NCBI RefSeq assembly: GCF_022581195.2
Contig: NC_061466.1
Location: 3,534,001 to 3,598,000 of the forward strand
Direction: 5' to 3'
DNA: 64,000 nucleotides
Source of the DNA: Helicoverpa zea
Taxonomy: Eukaryota; Arthropoda; Insecta; Lepidoptera; Noctuidae
Below are positions 34,801 to 49,800 of this stretch, piece by piece (the stretch's first letter is position 1; the number at the start of each line of letters is the position of its first letter). The notes beneath the pieces were generated by a model. It had not been told where the DNA came from. It saw only the letters and a list, made by a program, of their open reading frames with translations, and searched no databases. The position numbers and the translations under genes were made by a program.

Positions 34801-37800
34801 CTTACTTACGATTTGTTTGGTAGTCCTTTTGTCCTTCTGTTATGCTCGTTTTATTTTTTGGGTCTGCGAGCAATGCGCTTTGTTGACGTGATGTGTATTT
34901 GCATATACCCTTGACTCGTCGACTGACTTGTCAAATGTAACTGCAGTGTTCACATGATGATATGTTCATAAACAAATCTTTGCCAAGCTTTAACAAAGTC
35001 TAAGAGACAACTAAGTTCTAGTCAATATTTTTACAAATACCCATCTTGTTATTTCCGTGAACTAGCCATATGCCACAAAAAATAGAAGCAGACAATGAGG
35101 TTCGCACATTCGAAAATATTGAGGTGACTGAACCCGTGAACAGTACGTAGTCAATAGTTTTTGTTGATTTGCAAAAACTACTTTAAATAAATTGCCCTGA
35201 GCAATGAGATATATCTCAACAAGTGCTCGTTTGTTTGTACTCGATATCATACGAACTCAAATAGGTGGCTAATGGCATCGAAGTAGCAGCCGTTAATTAC
35301 AGTGATTTTACATCTGCTACGTCATACGTTATTACGTGGACGTTCTATGTATGATGTTGATTTAACTTTTTTGCTGCGATCTTAACGCATTAAATATTTG
35401 ATTTGTATTTTAACTAAGTAGTTTGATGTTCGGTCAGATGATGAATTTTATTTCGTGGTCTATTTTTTTCCAAAGCTCATAAAATATGTACGACCACAAA
35501 ATACAAAACAATGTATGTCTGTTGAGTTGCTAACGACGCCTAAGATTAACAAGATCTATCTATAGCAGTAGTAGTCTAACGAATATTCAAGTATTTCGTT
35601 CGATAGATTTCCATCAGAGGCGAATGGAAATATTTTAATTTATAGAGATAACCGTCGATACGTATCATGAATATAAATGAGTCAAGACAAAAACAAGATG
35701 TGTCTGAGGAGAAATAATAAGAGGCGTTCGACAGCCACGATCGTCTAGCCGCCATCGTCCTTGAGTGCAGAAATCCTTGATGAGTACAATCAACCGCCAC
35801 CGGATAGTCGTCTGCGTTCAGGGCTGCCAATTAATATTTTAACTACATGTAAGGCGAGTTGCGGAGTCTATTTCAATTCAACTTGTTGCGTAAACTAGTT
35901 ATGTTTATCTATTAGTCATTATGACTTGCTTTCCTGACGAGGTTTTGCGGCGTCTCTCAATATAGCAGTACTACTTACTATTCTATCATAATATCTTAAA
36001 ACAAGGACAGTATTCAAGAAATCCTAGGCATTTAGAGCAGCCCTAGATTATCGACAATGTGTAGGTGCTAGCAAGTGTGAGGACAAAAACTAAAACTGAA
36101 AATAAATGGGTGCGAAACGCCTATTAGCGCTGTGGTCGATACATGCTCAAATGCGGACCACTAGCCGTATTTGTAAATAGATGATTATACGCACCTCGGT
36201 GGCGTTATGGTCTTGAAATATCTTAACTGTGTTCTATACGTGTTTTAGTTAAAAAGTTTTATTATAGGTGGTAACTTTGTATTGGAAACTCTTTAAGTTC
36301 CTATCTTCAAATACATTTTATTGTTTGGTATCAAAAACATATTACATTATTAAATATAATTTATTTCAGTATAGATAACGGCTGCCGAGATTTCCGGTAG
36401 TCAGTATTTATCTCCCCATACATCCAGCCATCTATGTAATATGTTTTAATCGAAACGAGTACGTAAACATGTCACGTGTAAAATCCAACCACAGCTTAAA
36501 TTGAATTTAACTCGAGCCACGACCTGTCAACTTATCGAATATAAATTCTCTTAATAATCGTTACCAATTACGTGAGCGTTCGGCCTCGTACCGCACTATC
36601 AATCTTTGCAGAAATGCTGTAACGAGCGATTACTACGAAGGATTAAGATCTTTTTGCGGTGGCATGTAAGGGAGAAAATGAATTGTCGAATGGGACTTTG
36701 ATTGGTCTTTTTGGTTCGTAGCAGCTTGGTCGTGAGGCGCGCCGGCGAGTCGGCCGCGCCGGCACCGCGAGAAATGTTGGACGTTATGAAACCATCGCTG
36801 ACAAACTGCAAATAAGAGTGGCCCTAACTCTAAACACTAGACAAGCTCGCCAGTCTTTGTCGCCAACTGCATAAATATGTACTAATGTAACGAAATGGAA
36901 TTTAAATCAACCGCACAATCGAGCTATAAACAGGAGTTTGTCCGCGCTAGTAATAATTTTATCGTTTTTGTTTGTCTTGGCTCTTGTTGTAGTTATAGTT
37001 CGGCCATTCAGAGAATGCGTTCCTGACACGTCGCGATTGAACTGACGACGTAACTACATTCATTGATTATTGATATAATAATGTTGTTTTAATGCTCCTC
37101 AATTGTTAAAACGGTAAACAACCAGCAAAAATATTTTTATCGTAACTGCAACGCCATTGCAAAGTTACGTCGTCAGTTCAATCGCGACGTGTCAGGAACG
37201 CATTCTCTGAATGGCCGAACTATAGTTGCTGAAATTGTTCCATTTTTAGCAGCAGTTTTTTCAGTTGAAAAATTCTAATAAAACTCATTCTTCCAAAAAT
37301 TGTGAAGCGCCACTATCTAGCGTTGACATTTTTTATAAATGAGTTTTTTTTGTGGCATGTTAAGACATGGTATGCTAATATTCTATCGACTTTAATCACT
37401 ATTAACGAAATGAACATGATAGATGACCAATTCAGCATTGTCATTTGATTAATATTTAAAAAAAATCGCCAATGACATCACTCTCAGCTTTGCATTTTTA
37501 AGAAGTCGACGGCTTTGTTTCCCTCATTTCCATTATTTGTATGTAACTTACCTACATATTTGCTGGTTGTTGGTAACATTCTTCTCTCCCTCCCATTGGC
37601 AATGAGTAAGCTGATTTCATCGAAATATCGCGTTTACTCTCGCCCCGCGACATATCTGACATCGACAGCGGAGGCGCGACGCTCGAAAGTCTGTCACAGT
37701 CAAGTTCACGGCCTCCTCGGCCAACGTTCCGCAACATTTCCTCGTTCTGTCTCGTTACTCTTTATTTATCATCGCAATATATTCAATCGAAAGCATTGCA

Positions 37801-40800
37801 ATTGATAGCCTTGTCTCGTCGGCGCAGCTTACTTACGACACTCAATTACTTTATTGTACTTTTATTGTTTTCAGATCTCCTTCAATTACACTAGGTAATT
37901 TATATGTATGAGTAAAGCCACTTTACAGTTCCTTGTTACTATTGTAGCAATATTCTTCATCACGGAATACTTGACAAAGAAGTTCTTTTTTATGTCTCTA
38001 ATAAATTATAGTCGATTTAATTTGAGGTACGGTCGAAGTGATATAACCATTTTGCGCTACACGTGTATTGTTCTCGACATTAGGCGAGGGGTCGACGACC
38101 ATATCTCGCAATGTGTGCTGATATTATTGTAAAAATGGTATTGACATCAAGTTTTGAGATAAATTCTAAAAAAAAGAACAGTGTTATGTTAATGTGAATT
38201 CTTTAATAGTTATTATGTATTATAAAATATCTGTAAATGAAGCTTGAAAATCTGTAGATATATAAAACTTTCAATCAATTATAGTAAATATACAAAACAT
38301 TATGGACGCCAAACAGCCAACGCCAAACAAACGGACAATGTGGTACCACATTGTCCGTTTGTTTGGCGTTGGCTGTCAGATATAAATCTCCGTAGATCAC
38401 GAGGTCGTTAATGTGATATTGGTGTCGGCGCCGTCTCAGATCGGTACTGTTATCCCATTGTCGATTCAAATGTTCTGCGCTTTCATATTTGTCTATGTAC
38501 AGCTATTGTACGTTTTAGTTCCGTGCAAGTCAACAGATCAATATCTCTCCAATACATGTACTTATAGGTAGCATTACGAAGCTTTTATCCGTATTTGAAT
38601 ACTTGTGTGATCCCAATCTTAAATAGATCTTAAGAGGACGAATTGGAATTTTTGGCGCCAAGGATGTCAATTTTTCTCAGTAAATACAAAACGGATCAAA
38701 ATACAACTTGGTTACCTGAAAGTTCATGATATAAGCCTTATTTTGTTAGTTGTAGAAACATGATTAGGTAACTTTTATAACAGAGAAAAATATATCAAAC
38801 ATACCTCTTTTTAAAAAGAGATTCACATATTATGGGCAAACGGGACCGATTTAAGCCTCTTAACTTTTTTAGTAGTTGAGTATATACATACTCTTTAAAA
38901 TGGTAGTAGGAATTTTTATTAAATTATCATTTCTAAATATTAAAATTACAAAACCATTTTGTCGCTTACGACTTTTAGTTATAAGCTAGCGCGCGTATTG
39001 TTATCCTCGCCCCGCTCAGACGCTCCGACCCCTTTTGGCGCCTTAGATGCGCGTGCCGGTTATGGAATTATTGTTGACCACTTCCTCGCCTTAACGCGAT
39101 AGTGCGAGTTTATCTGAACCGATTACTATCTACCTATATGTTTTATATTGAAACAATTATTGTTAATTGTCTTTAATCAACCACATGACCATGACTCACT
39201 ATTAGGAGCATGAGCTGTTGTAGTTAGGTAACAGTATTTTTCACATGTATGAACAGTTGTTAATTTATAATGTTATTTTTGTTTGAAGTCCGTATAAATA
39301 CTTAGGGTTAATTCTTGGCTGTGTTGTCTACTCGGACTGGTGGACTTAGGGTCGCTACTGGGTAGTTTCCGCTGTATTTGATATGCTAGCCGTGATAAGG
39401 CCGGCGGCCACGCGACACTTGCTCAACCCCTTCCAGTGTCGAGGGTTGGTCGCCCTTCCGCCTTATTGATTAGCACCCTCAGGAATTAACTTAATGGTAA
39501 AACAACACACACGTCGTCATACCTGTAACAATACATTTGTATATTTAACCAGAATATATTGACGCCAGTTATATTAAGTACCTTTAACTTTGTGAAGATA
39601 CAAATTCTATTCAAATCCACGTCAGAATTCGTTTGAGAAACTCAACAAAGGTAACACTTGTTGGTCTTCTTTGGTTAGTATATTTTTGCTACAGAAACCA
39701 AAATGTTCATGTTTCTCAAAAGTTTCAACAACTTTGTATGAAAGTTCATAACAGTCTTCATAAGGAAAATTATGAAATAACCACCGGTTCATTAGACTCT
39801 AACGGATTCAAATGCTTATTGAATTTCTGCGAACCGAGTAAATGCTGTTTGATAGAGATAGGGCCATTCCCTATTATTAGTTTATAGTAAACCGTGCGAG
39901 CGCGAACCAGTTACACCGATCGAGCCGTGTTAGTTAAGTTAAATAATACGAGTGTGTTGTAAATCCCTTGCTTTCATTGTACTATCGAGAATCGTGAGTT
40001 GTACATTCATTCTTGAAAAGGCAATCTGGGAATAGAAGGACAAATACATGCACGGTCCACATAATCGTTGCTGCATGCCTATGGCTCAACTCCAGACTAA
40101 TTAAGTGTATTACAGGCCAGAGTCACGTTTATATTACTGAATACGTCAAATTAAAGTTAAGTTTACAAATGTACGTATTTATAAGGCTCGATTGGTGATC
40201 GTAAAATTTTATGCAGCTGTGTATGAGATCTGAATGGGTACTTACGAGTGTTAAGGTGTGTATTGCGGTCAGCGAGGAACTTACTCGCAGTGTTGCGTCA
40301 CTTTACTGTTGGTACTGGTTGCGCCAAATCAATCTCGAGCGCTAATCGCTCCTCTCGCCGTCCCGTTGAAATACTTGCAATATGAAACTACCACAATTAC
40401 GTTCGATTCAACCAAAACAAGTATAACTAAGTGCGTAATATATAATTGAAATAATTTCGTGATTAGGCTATTTGATTACATGAACCAATATGTAGTAGCA
40501 AATTAAAGATGGATTTGATTTGAACATGACTGCGCAACAAGATTCTATTTATTCTTCTGAAATAAAACCCAACTTGCTCAGAAACTAGAAACTGTTCAAC
40601 ATATCACAAGCATCTCTAAGCATAGTTTCCCTTTGTTTTAGTTCGCATCGGGTGCGGCGGAGAGCGTGGCTTGTGGAACTAGTTCGTCATCATCAAGCTC
40701 TTCGTCGTCATCGTCATCATCATCTTCGTCATCATCGTCTTCGGACTCTGACACCGCGGATGCCGCAGGCGGCTCCGCACATGCTTCGCCAGATGACTCC

Positions 40801-43800
40801 AATGCTGCACTGGCCGCGGACTGTCAACTACAGGTAAACATTTGCATTTGACGTTGTTTATAATTGATCTGATTTAAGGACTAACTCTCCATTTTAAAAA
40901 TATCGTTATAAAACATCTTTAGTGTTGCATAGGTCGTCAGACATGACCTGTGCTCGTTAAAACTACATAGATAGCTCTACAGCAGTCTGTGTTTACTGTG
41001 TCTATTTGGAGCACTACACTGAAATATATTTTGCAGCTCATCGACGATGCAGACCTTGCGGAACTATTTCCAGAACAAACATCGAGCGCGCCGGCGCAAC
41101 AGCCCAATTTCTCGACCTTTACTGTCCACAACGCGGCGCCGGATAACGACGACAAGTCCATTGCTGATAATGGTAAGCTTTTACTACGATTAACTCTCTA
41201 GTTATCGCACAATATTGTAATTGTATCCCAAGTTTTATCAAGGCGTAAATATTTCAGGTGATGGATCCAGTAGTGAAATGGAACTTACGCCTCAGCTGGT
41301 GACAGCTGCTATACAAAGGGCGACCGCCGATTCATCAGGATCGGAAAATGAGTGTTCCAACTCGGACACGGGGCATCAGAACACCACGCACTACGCTTCC
41401 AGCTTGCTTCAGCAATTTGTTGCACAAACTCAACTGCTGAGCAGTACGGCGCCTTTAACATCCATCAATACGGCAGCGTCATCTTCACTATCGTGTGGTT
41501 TAAATCCATCATCGATAGACGGCGTCGGGACAATCAGCGATTGTGTACTTGGCCAAATAAATACTTTGCCAGAAATAACTCCCATCGCGCCAAACTTTTT
41601 ATCATCGAGCCAACATTTGAGTCCGCAGCAGACAGAAGAGCTTTCACAAAATTATAAAGACCTCGAAGAGATTGCTTCTGTTGCGGATTCTGTGGATATA
41701 TCAATGACAAATCCACCTAGTCTCGAAGATTGTGTCGATAATAATGACTTCATGACATTAGATATCACTCAAGGAGGCTCCGAACTAGGAAGTGCTAATG
41801 ATTTGTTAAAAAGTTCGCCTATAACTCTAGCTGGTACAGATTTAAATCACCTAAGTCAAATTGATTCTCAAAAGTTAGACACAATCAGCACGAACTCAAT
41901 TGAATCTCAGGAAGATGTTAAAAATGTTATCGTAGAGTCTAGAAGAAAAAGGGGCAGGCCTCGGAAAGTTCGAAAAGCTGACGAATTTGACAACAACGGT
42001 ACTGAATCTCATAAAGAAGCAAAATCTGTAGTAAACGTAATCAATTTTCATAATAATAATGACCCTCCGAATGTTTCTCCAGATTCTGGAATACTCTCGA
42101 ATCACAACTCCCCCACGCATTCTCCGCTGAGACGTCACGATGTTGACGAAAGCCACAGTAGACTAGGTAGGAAATCTATTCAAAAGGAAAACACAACGAG
42201 AAGAGCCATGAGATCAAAATCCAAAAGCAGGAGCCTCGCTCAGAACAGATCAGATTCTAGTGAATGTGATTACCAGAAAAAGAGAATTGAAACTGAAATT
42301 AAACAAATCAAAACAGAAGCTCCATCTCCAGTTCCACTTAAACAGGAACAAAATAAATTTGAAAAGAATAAGAAGGTTGACCATAAACTTGATATAGCTG
42401 CATTAGATAGAATGTTATATGCAACAGACAGGGTATTGTATCCTCCTAGAAAAAAGGTTGGGCGTAAACCGCAAAATAAAACGAAGTCTGCTAAAAACAC
42501 GCCTAAAACTTTAAAAGACAAAAATCAGTATGACTCTGGTGATAGTGACGATGATTCTGTAACTACCAACCGGTCTGTGTTGTCAGGTGTGTACGCAAAA
42601 CGTAAAGAACTAAATAGCAAGCTCGCTAACTTACCTAAAAAGAATAATAAATCGTTTGCTAACAACACCTGGCGAGATAATCAAAGTGAGAATGAAGCAG
42701 CTGCAGATGACCCATTAGACCCAACTTGGAAACAAATCGATCTGAATCCTAAATATAAAGACATCTTATCGGGTTATAAAAGTGACCATGAATTTAAACC
42801 CTATAAAAGCTGTAGTCGTCTGATAGAGTCGGGCTATAAGAGCGATTACGGCTGTAGATCTGGATATAAAAGTGATTACTACCGTTCGGGCTATAAAAGT
42901 GACCACAAGTCGGGTTACAAGAGCGATAAATCGGGATATAAAACAGACAACAGTGTAAGGAGTATGCGGAGACGCATGAGGAAACTAAAGAAGACTAGGT
43001 CAGTAAGAGATAGGTCGTATTACAAAAACCAGAAACATTTTGTATCAGATCAAGAGATACTTGTCTTGACAAATAAAACATTCAGCAGCCTAACTTTAGG
43101 TCACAGCTCAAGTGATTCGGAGTGTGAAAGCTACTTGCGAAAACCCAGTGCGAGTCCTAAGTATGTAAGTGTTTGCACAAAATATCCGCTAGCATCAAAG
43201 TACGACTTCGGGTTTTCAAAGATGAGCCAAAAGCACGTGTTAAGACTGAACTCATCAGATCCTTTCGCTCCAGGCCCAGTGTTTAGTGGTTTACAGCGGC
43301 CCGTAACAACTTGTAATATATTCAAAGTGAGTAACAACAACAATAACAATACTATGCTGAAGTCTCCAAACAAAGCCACATACATCGGCAATTCTTTGCC
43401 AGCACTAAAACCTGCATTTACTCATAAATTTGGATCGTCACCGATTTGCATAGCTGCTAAAGTTTCAGGACCGAAGAAGGAAAATGATAGTAGTTTTAAA
43501 TACTTTTCGAGAACATTGTCCCCTAAGAACCGCAAACAATTAAAAAACGGAAATACTTCGTTTTCGAGCTCGTCGAAAAAAGATGCTCCGCCTAAGCCGC
43601 TTCCTAGTATTTTCGAAAAAGCTAAAAATAGTTATGTTCCGAACAAATCCTTATCGAGGAATGTTTTTCTAAATTTTAAGAAGCCACATATAAAGCCTTC
43701 GTACCACATCAAGAAACATAGACGTACAGTGGTTTTAGCACCTCCTAAAATAAATCTAAAACCCACGGAGAGGCTTTCGAGGGTAACAGTTAAGACAGAG

Positions 43801-46800
43801 AATAAACATCATCGACATAGAAGTAAAAGACGGCATCGATCTAGATCTGTTTCTAAATGCAGGGAAACATATACAAAAGCTGTAGACCTCGTTGATCAAA
43901 GGTTTAGTCAAGATATGGACAACTTGATATCAAATTTTATTAAATTGTGTCAAATAGCACCAAAATTAATTACAAATGTCACACAAAATCCGCCTAAAAC
44001 TACAGAAAAGACATCCACGGAAGCAGCTCCTACTAAAGTAGTTAAAAGAGGATCGAAGAAACGCAAAACTTCGGATAATCAAGAAATTGCTACACCTACG
44101 TCTAAACGGAGACACAAAAAACAGCTAGCAGAATCTCAGAATAAAGGTGGAAAAGATACTAATGAGCATAAATTGCCCCTCAAAAAGCGGCATTATCACA
44201 TTAACTCTTCTACAGGTAACTCATTGAGTCTTAGCTTAGTTACATCAGAATTTGACGAGAATTCTAAGAATGGAAATAGTCCTGAAAAGTTCTTATGCAC
44301 CGAGACTGATTGTACTGGTGATGTCCAAAGTAATACACCCGAAGATTCGCCCAAACTAAAACTATCGGCAGAAAAAGGAAAAAAGAACTGTGATAATGTA
44401 AAAACTTCCCAAGTCTCCAACAATCAAGACATCAAAAGTCTTAATAATGAAGTTGCATCGAAAAGTACAAAAGCAAATAACAACGCATCTGCAGATAATA
44501 TTTCCGTTAAAATAAATGAAAACAATAGCACACCCACTAAGAACCATTCTCCGAATTCCCAAACTGATGATGAACTATCTATCAAGAAACCGACGTCGGA
44601 GCAATCGGAACTTTCTAAGAAGATATACGAAACCTCCGAAAAGTTGAAGGCGGTTCATAAAATGGTGCATGATTTAGAAAAATCTTTACCTAAATCTAAA
44701 GACCAGGAAGTGAAACCAGAGTCAAATAAACAAGAAACAAATAAAGTTTCTTCACCAAGATCCGAAAATAAATCTTCGCCTACACGACATTCCGCACCTA
44801 TTGTAACACCGAAGAAGCGACATAGACTTGAAGCAGATAAGGTTATATCACATTCGAGTCTAGATCAAGTAGTACAGTCTTTATCCAAGAAGCTATCTGA
44901 AGAAAAATCGATTACATCTTCAGATGCGAAAGAAACCAAGGATGTTAATCAAAATAATTCCAAGGAAGATTCTAAAGAGGCTGAAAAGTCTGATACTGCA
45001 ATGTCTAATAGTAATACAACATCGCCAAACAACGCGAATATAGATCCGTTGAAGAGTATGTCTGCTCGATCCTTATATAAAAGTTCAATCCCACCCGCTC
45101 AGAAGTCTGAAATAATGACGCGTAAAAAGAATAGATTGGAAGGTTTAACAAGTAATCTAGTTTCTAAAATAAATCCAAGTGCAGCTACTAAGGTTTTAGA
45201 TACACTATTAAATAATAATATACGTAAATCTATAGAATCTCGTATTTTAGAAAAAGAGAAAAATAGTTCAGAACCTTCTGGTAAGGCGACTGATGAAAAG
45301 ATTAAAAACAAAGAAATATCTCAAATTAGCACAAGAGCAACAGTAATTAAGTCTCCAGTCTCGAAAGGCAAAGTTTTGGACACTAAAAAGTCCAAGGCAT
45401 CAGAACCTCATGTTGAACAAACGCTTGTTGTGAATGTCGACAAACCAACTGGTATATTTGAACCATCAATTGATTTGGAAGATCAGATTCCCAAGTCTTC
45501 CATTTGTGTCAGTAATGTTTTGGCTGATGCTAATAAAGCCAAATCTAAAGCTAAAACGAATGACGCCAAAGCGGCAAATTCTCTACTGGCTCCTATTGAC
45601 ACCGAATCCGAGATACCTTTGGCATTAATATCAGAAACACCTGACCCAATTATAAGGCCAAAACGAGGAGAATCAATAGCTGCAGTCATATCAGATAAAC
45701 TTCAAGAAACAACTGGTGGTCATAATTTACGACAAACAAAAAGAAATTTGAATACAGACACTGAAGAGCCAAACGATAATAAGAAAAAGAAGAAGGCTAA
45801 TAATATTCTCAGAGAGAGTAAACTGGTTTTGCCTGCCAGGGTTTTAGTTCCAAAAGTACAAGCGGAACGTCTAGCCATCGCAGATTCCGCTAAGAAGATC
45901 AGCTTGACTACTAAAAAGTCCGAAGCTAATGATTCCAGTGACAATAAAACGGTGGAAACATCAAAAAAGAAAACTAGAAGGCGCAAGGCGATTAATAGAA
46001 CTGGCTTCCCAAATATTAAAAGAAAGAAGAAGAAGATCGAAAGTAGCAACATCACCTCGGATAGTCATTTTACCTCCGATACAGATAATAATTCTGCATT
46101 TGAGCGCGTGCCTAAAGATGGTGAAGCTATGAGTAGTTTCTTAGAACGTACTACTAGTAAGAAGCCCGAGCTTAAAGTTGTGCTGAATAAGGACGAATGT
46201 CCCAAACAAGGCAGATTGACTGTTGTAGCTCTTGAGAAATTACAAGGCAAAGATGTCCCAAGTGATAACAATAACAAAGTTTCTAAAACTGCTGATACTG
46301 TTGCAACTGAGAAAAAGACTAGTTCATCTATTTTAAGAGCACCAGCCCTTCAGCTTAAGAGTAAGACTGAGAAAGAGGTTAAAAATCATATAAATAAATG
46401 GGAAGTTCTAAGTGAAACAGATAGTATCCCATCTCTGGCCAGTTCCCTTAGTAATGATCCCGAAGACAGCATACCATTGAGCCTTTTGAATTTAAAATCC
46501 GATAGACCAGTTAGTCGTCTAGATAATTTGGAGAGGCTAAAACGCAAAACAAGGGCCGTGTCACCATCTCCTGAAATTGAAGAAATATTTTCTAAGAGAA
46601 AAGTTGTCGAGAGGAATTGTAAAATCGGCTTGAGACCAAAATCTAGTCTTGCAGTGTTATGTCCAAGCGAAAGAAGGCAGACTAGAAGTTCAGATAATAC
46701 CACTGAAGAACCGAAAGTAACTAAAACAAAGAAACCGGAAATCAAGAAAGCAGTAGTTGAAACTGAGAAGGTAACTAAACCAGTTGCTATTGCTAATAGA

Positions 46801-49800
46801 AGAAAATCACGGTCTTGTCAAATGAACAAGAAACGAGAAGTCCAATCGAGTTCTCGAGAGAGTTCTTTAGACACCGTTGTAAGTCGCAAGTTTGATTCGA
46901 AGTCTAGAGAGCCCTCGTTAGATACTCTCGAAAATGATCCTCTGCCGCTAAATGAGAAAGAGATCGATTTTGAAAAGAGTATCGATGTATTATCGAAAAA
47001 TATCATTTGTAAGAAGCGAGTGGCGTCATCTCGTGACGACAGTCCAGCAAGTAGTGTCGACAATAGGGACAAACCTGTAATATCGAAGAGGAATCCGCGC
47101 CTGCGCAAGAAGTTCTTAGCTGCTGGTTTATTCTCCGACTATTACAAGGAAGAGTAAGTTGATTTATCATTCTTATACATGTAATATATGTTTCGTATTT
47201 TATGTTGTCTGTGTATTTATTTATACTTATTTTACGTTCCAGTCCCAAACCGGAGGGTAAAGGCAAGAATCTAGTGACCCAAACGGAGTTCCCGCCTGGG
47301 TTGTTAGCTCCTCCGCCGTATTGTGAACGTTGGGTGCGCCGAAGGCTGCAACATTTCTCACTGCCTTATGACATATGGTGGCAACAGCATTATAACCAGC
47401 CTGTACCATCGTGGAACTATAAGAAGATACGCACAAGTAAGTCTATATATTAAAATATCCCTTTATATCCCTTTATACAATTTTTTATGACCGACATACA
47501 AGTAGTTTTTCTGAGAGTGTTTCTGGCTATTGCTTAAATTATTATTTATCTTTTCAGATGTTTATTACGATGTGAAACCATCAGCGGAAGAATGTGAAAG
47601 CGTTGCGTGTAACTGTGCCCCAGCATCAGGATGCAATGAAGACTGCATCAACAGATTGGTTTATTCCGAATGTTCCCCACAACTGTGTCCTTGCGGGTAA
47701 ATAAATATTTAATTTAATATTTCACTAATAATATTAAATTAATATTTTTATTTATATATGTTCAATAAAATATTCCCGAACGGTATAAAATTATTGTTTG
47801 TTAATTGCAGTGATAGGTGTAAGAATCAACGTATTCAGCGGCATGAATGGGCTTCGGGCTTGGAGAAGTTTATGACTGAGAACAAAGGTTGGGGCGTACG
47901 GACTAAACACAGGATCACTTCGGGAGATTTTATCCTGGAGTATGTTGGAGAGGTCGTTTCTGATAAGGAGTTTAAGGTAAGGAATTAACTATTTAATCTA
48001 TTTTTTGAGTAATGGCTTCCACCAGAGCATTCACCCTCTTGGCTGTTTCGTAAGGGAACTACTTACTCCCGGACTCAAATATTAAATAACCTACATGTTT
48101 ACTGATCTATAAGCTTATATTACTGCCAAGCTTCATCCTAATTCGTTCAACCGATTGCAGGTGAAGAAATAACAAACATACCCACATACTTTCGCTTCTA
48201 TAATATTTTTGTTTAAATTCTAGGAGCGGATGGCGACTCGATATGCTCGAGATACGCATCATTACTGCCTACACCTAGACGGCGGTCTGGTTATAGACGG
48301 ACACCGGATGGGAGGCGACGGACGATTCGTTAACCACTCCTGCAGGCCCAACTGTGAGATGCAGAAGTGGACCTCCAATGGTTTGTTGACCTACTGTATT
48401 ATTTTGGCAGTTAATTGAACACATCCGTAAAATATACATTATAATAAAATAAACAGTAGTAAGTATTATAAAGTATAATTAGTAGTAAGAATATAAAGTA
48501 TATAGTAGAAAGCTTTATTACTGATGAAATGTTTCTATTCTTTCAGGCACCTTTAGAATGGCTCTCTTTGCCTTACGAGACATCGATCCTGGTGAGGAAC
48601 TTACCTATGATTATAACTTCTCGCTGTTCAATCCTGCTGTGGGTCAGGTATGTAAAAAATCATAGACACATACTTAGTCTTAATATTTTCGGAATGATGT
48701 ATTTAATTATACATTAATTGAATCAATACATTAATCGAATTATTAAGTAAATATTAATTACTATTATTCGTCAATTTTTGTAGCCCTGCAAGTGCGATTC
48801 TGAGGACTGTCGTGGAGTTATTGGAGGCAAATCTCAAAGGATCACGAAACAACCAGTGAAAACTCAATCGCGGACTCCATCGAACGCGTCGAATCAGTCT
48901 CAGAGTTCAAACGGCCATCAGCCGCGGGTCGGTCGGCCGCGCAAAGCGGTCAAATGTAACAAGAAATCTGAACAGCAAGCTGTGAACACGTGCGATATCA
49001 AGACTATGACCATACTCAAGTACCAACAACATCTGAATAAGCTGTGGCAGGAACCTCAGATGAAACCGCTCACGGCCAAGGAAAAGAACATCGTTAAAGA
49101 ACGACATTGCTTCCTTCTGAGAAACTTGGATAATGTAAGTTTAGTTTTTAATTGTAATAACATGTTACACACGGTCGTAAGTGAAAAAAATATAGTAAAA
49201 AATCTGTTAGTCCGCCTTCTAGATCAGCAAAAAATATTTCATAGAACAGTAAATATATCAATTTGAGAAGGCGTCATGCGTATATCATGAACATTTTTTT
49301 TATCTGCTTTGGACACATTTGTACAATCCCTTTAATCTTCTCTCGTATCTTTCCCAGGTACGGCGTATCCGCGACCGCATCAACCTCGCTATCCCGGGCT
49401 CTCCTCCACCGGCCACCACAGCCGCCCCTCCCTCGGCCCCCGCACTCCCCGCACCGGCCCCCGCGGTCCCAGTAGCCCCCACTGCATCCTGCACAGTGGA
49501 CCCACTGGCCCCGGCCCGCAGTGTGGACGAGGCCGGAGCACTGGCTAGATTGCGGGCGCTGCGTGACGTCACACGACCGCCGCGACCGAAGGACGATCCT
49601 ACACTGCCGAAGGAACAGCGGTTGAATGTTGTGCTGAAGGCTATTTGTCGCGCGCTGAAGGAAGTTAAGGGTGAGTTACCTTCAAAGCTTTAGTACAGTT
49701 CACTTCCAACAACTCTTCCTCCTTTGAGGTTGGCTATTAGTGACAGTCAATAGGCATAATGTGCGGACAAAAAAAACGAATTGAAAACTTGTGTAGAGGA

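Noticed and set aside
43131..46745. Many minus-strand frames of 60-120 codons
   Set aside because: Antisense by-products of the 5.9-kb ash1 exon 5.
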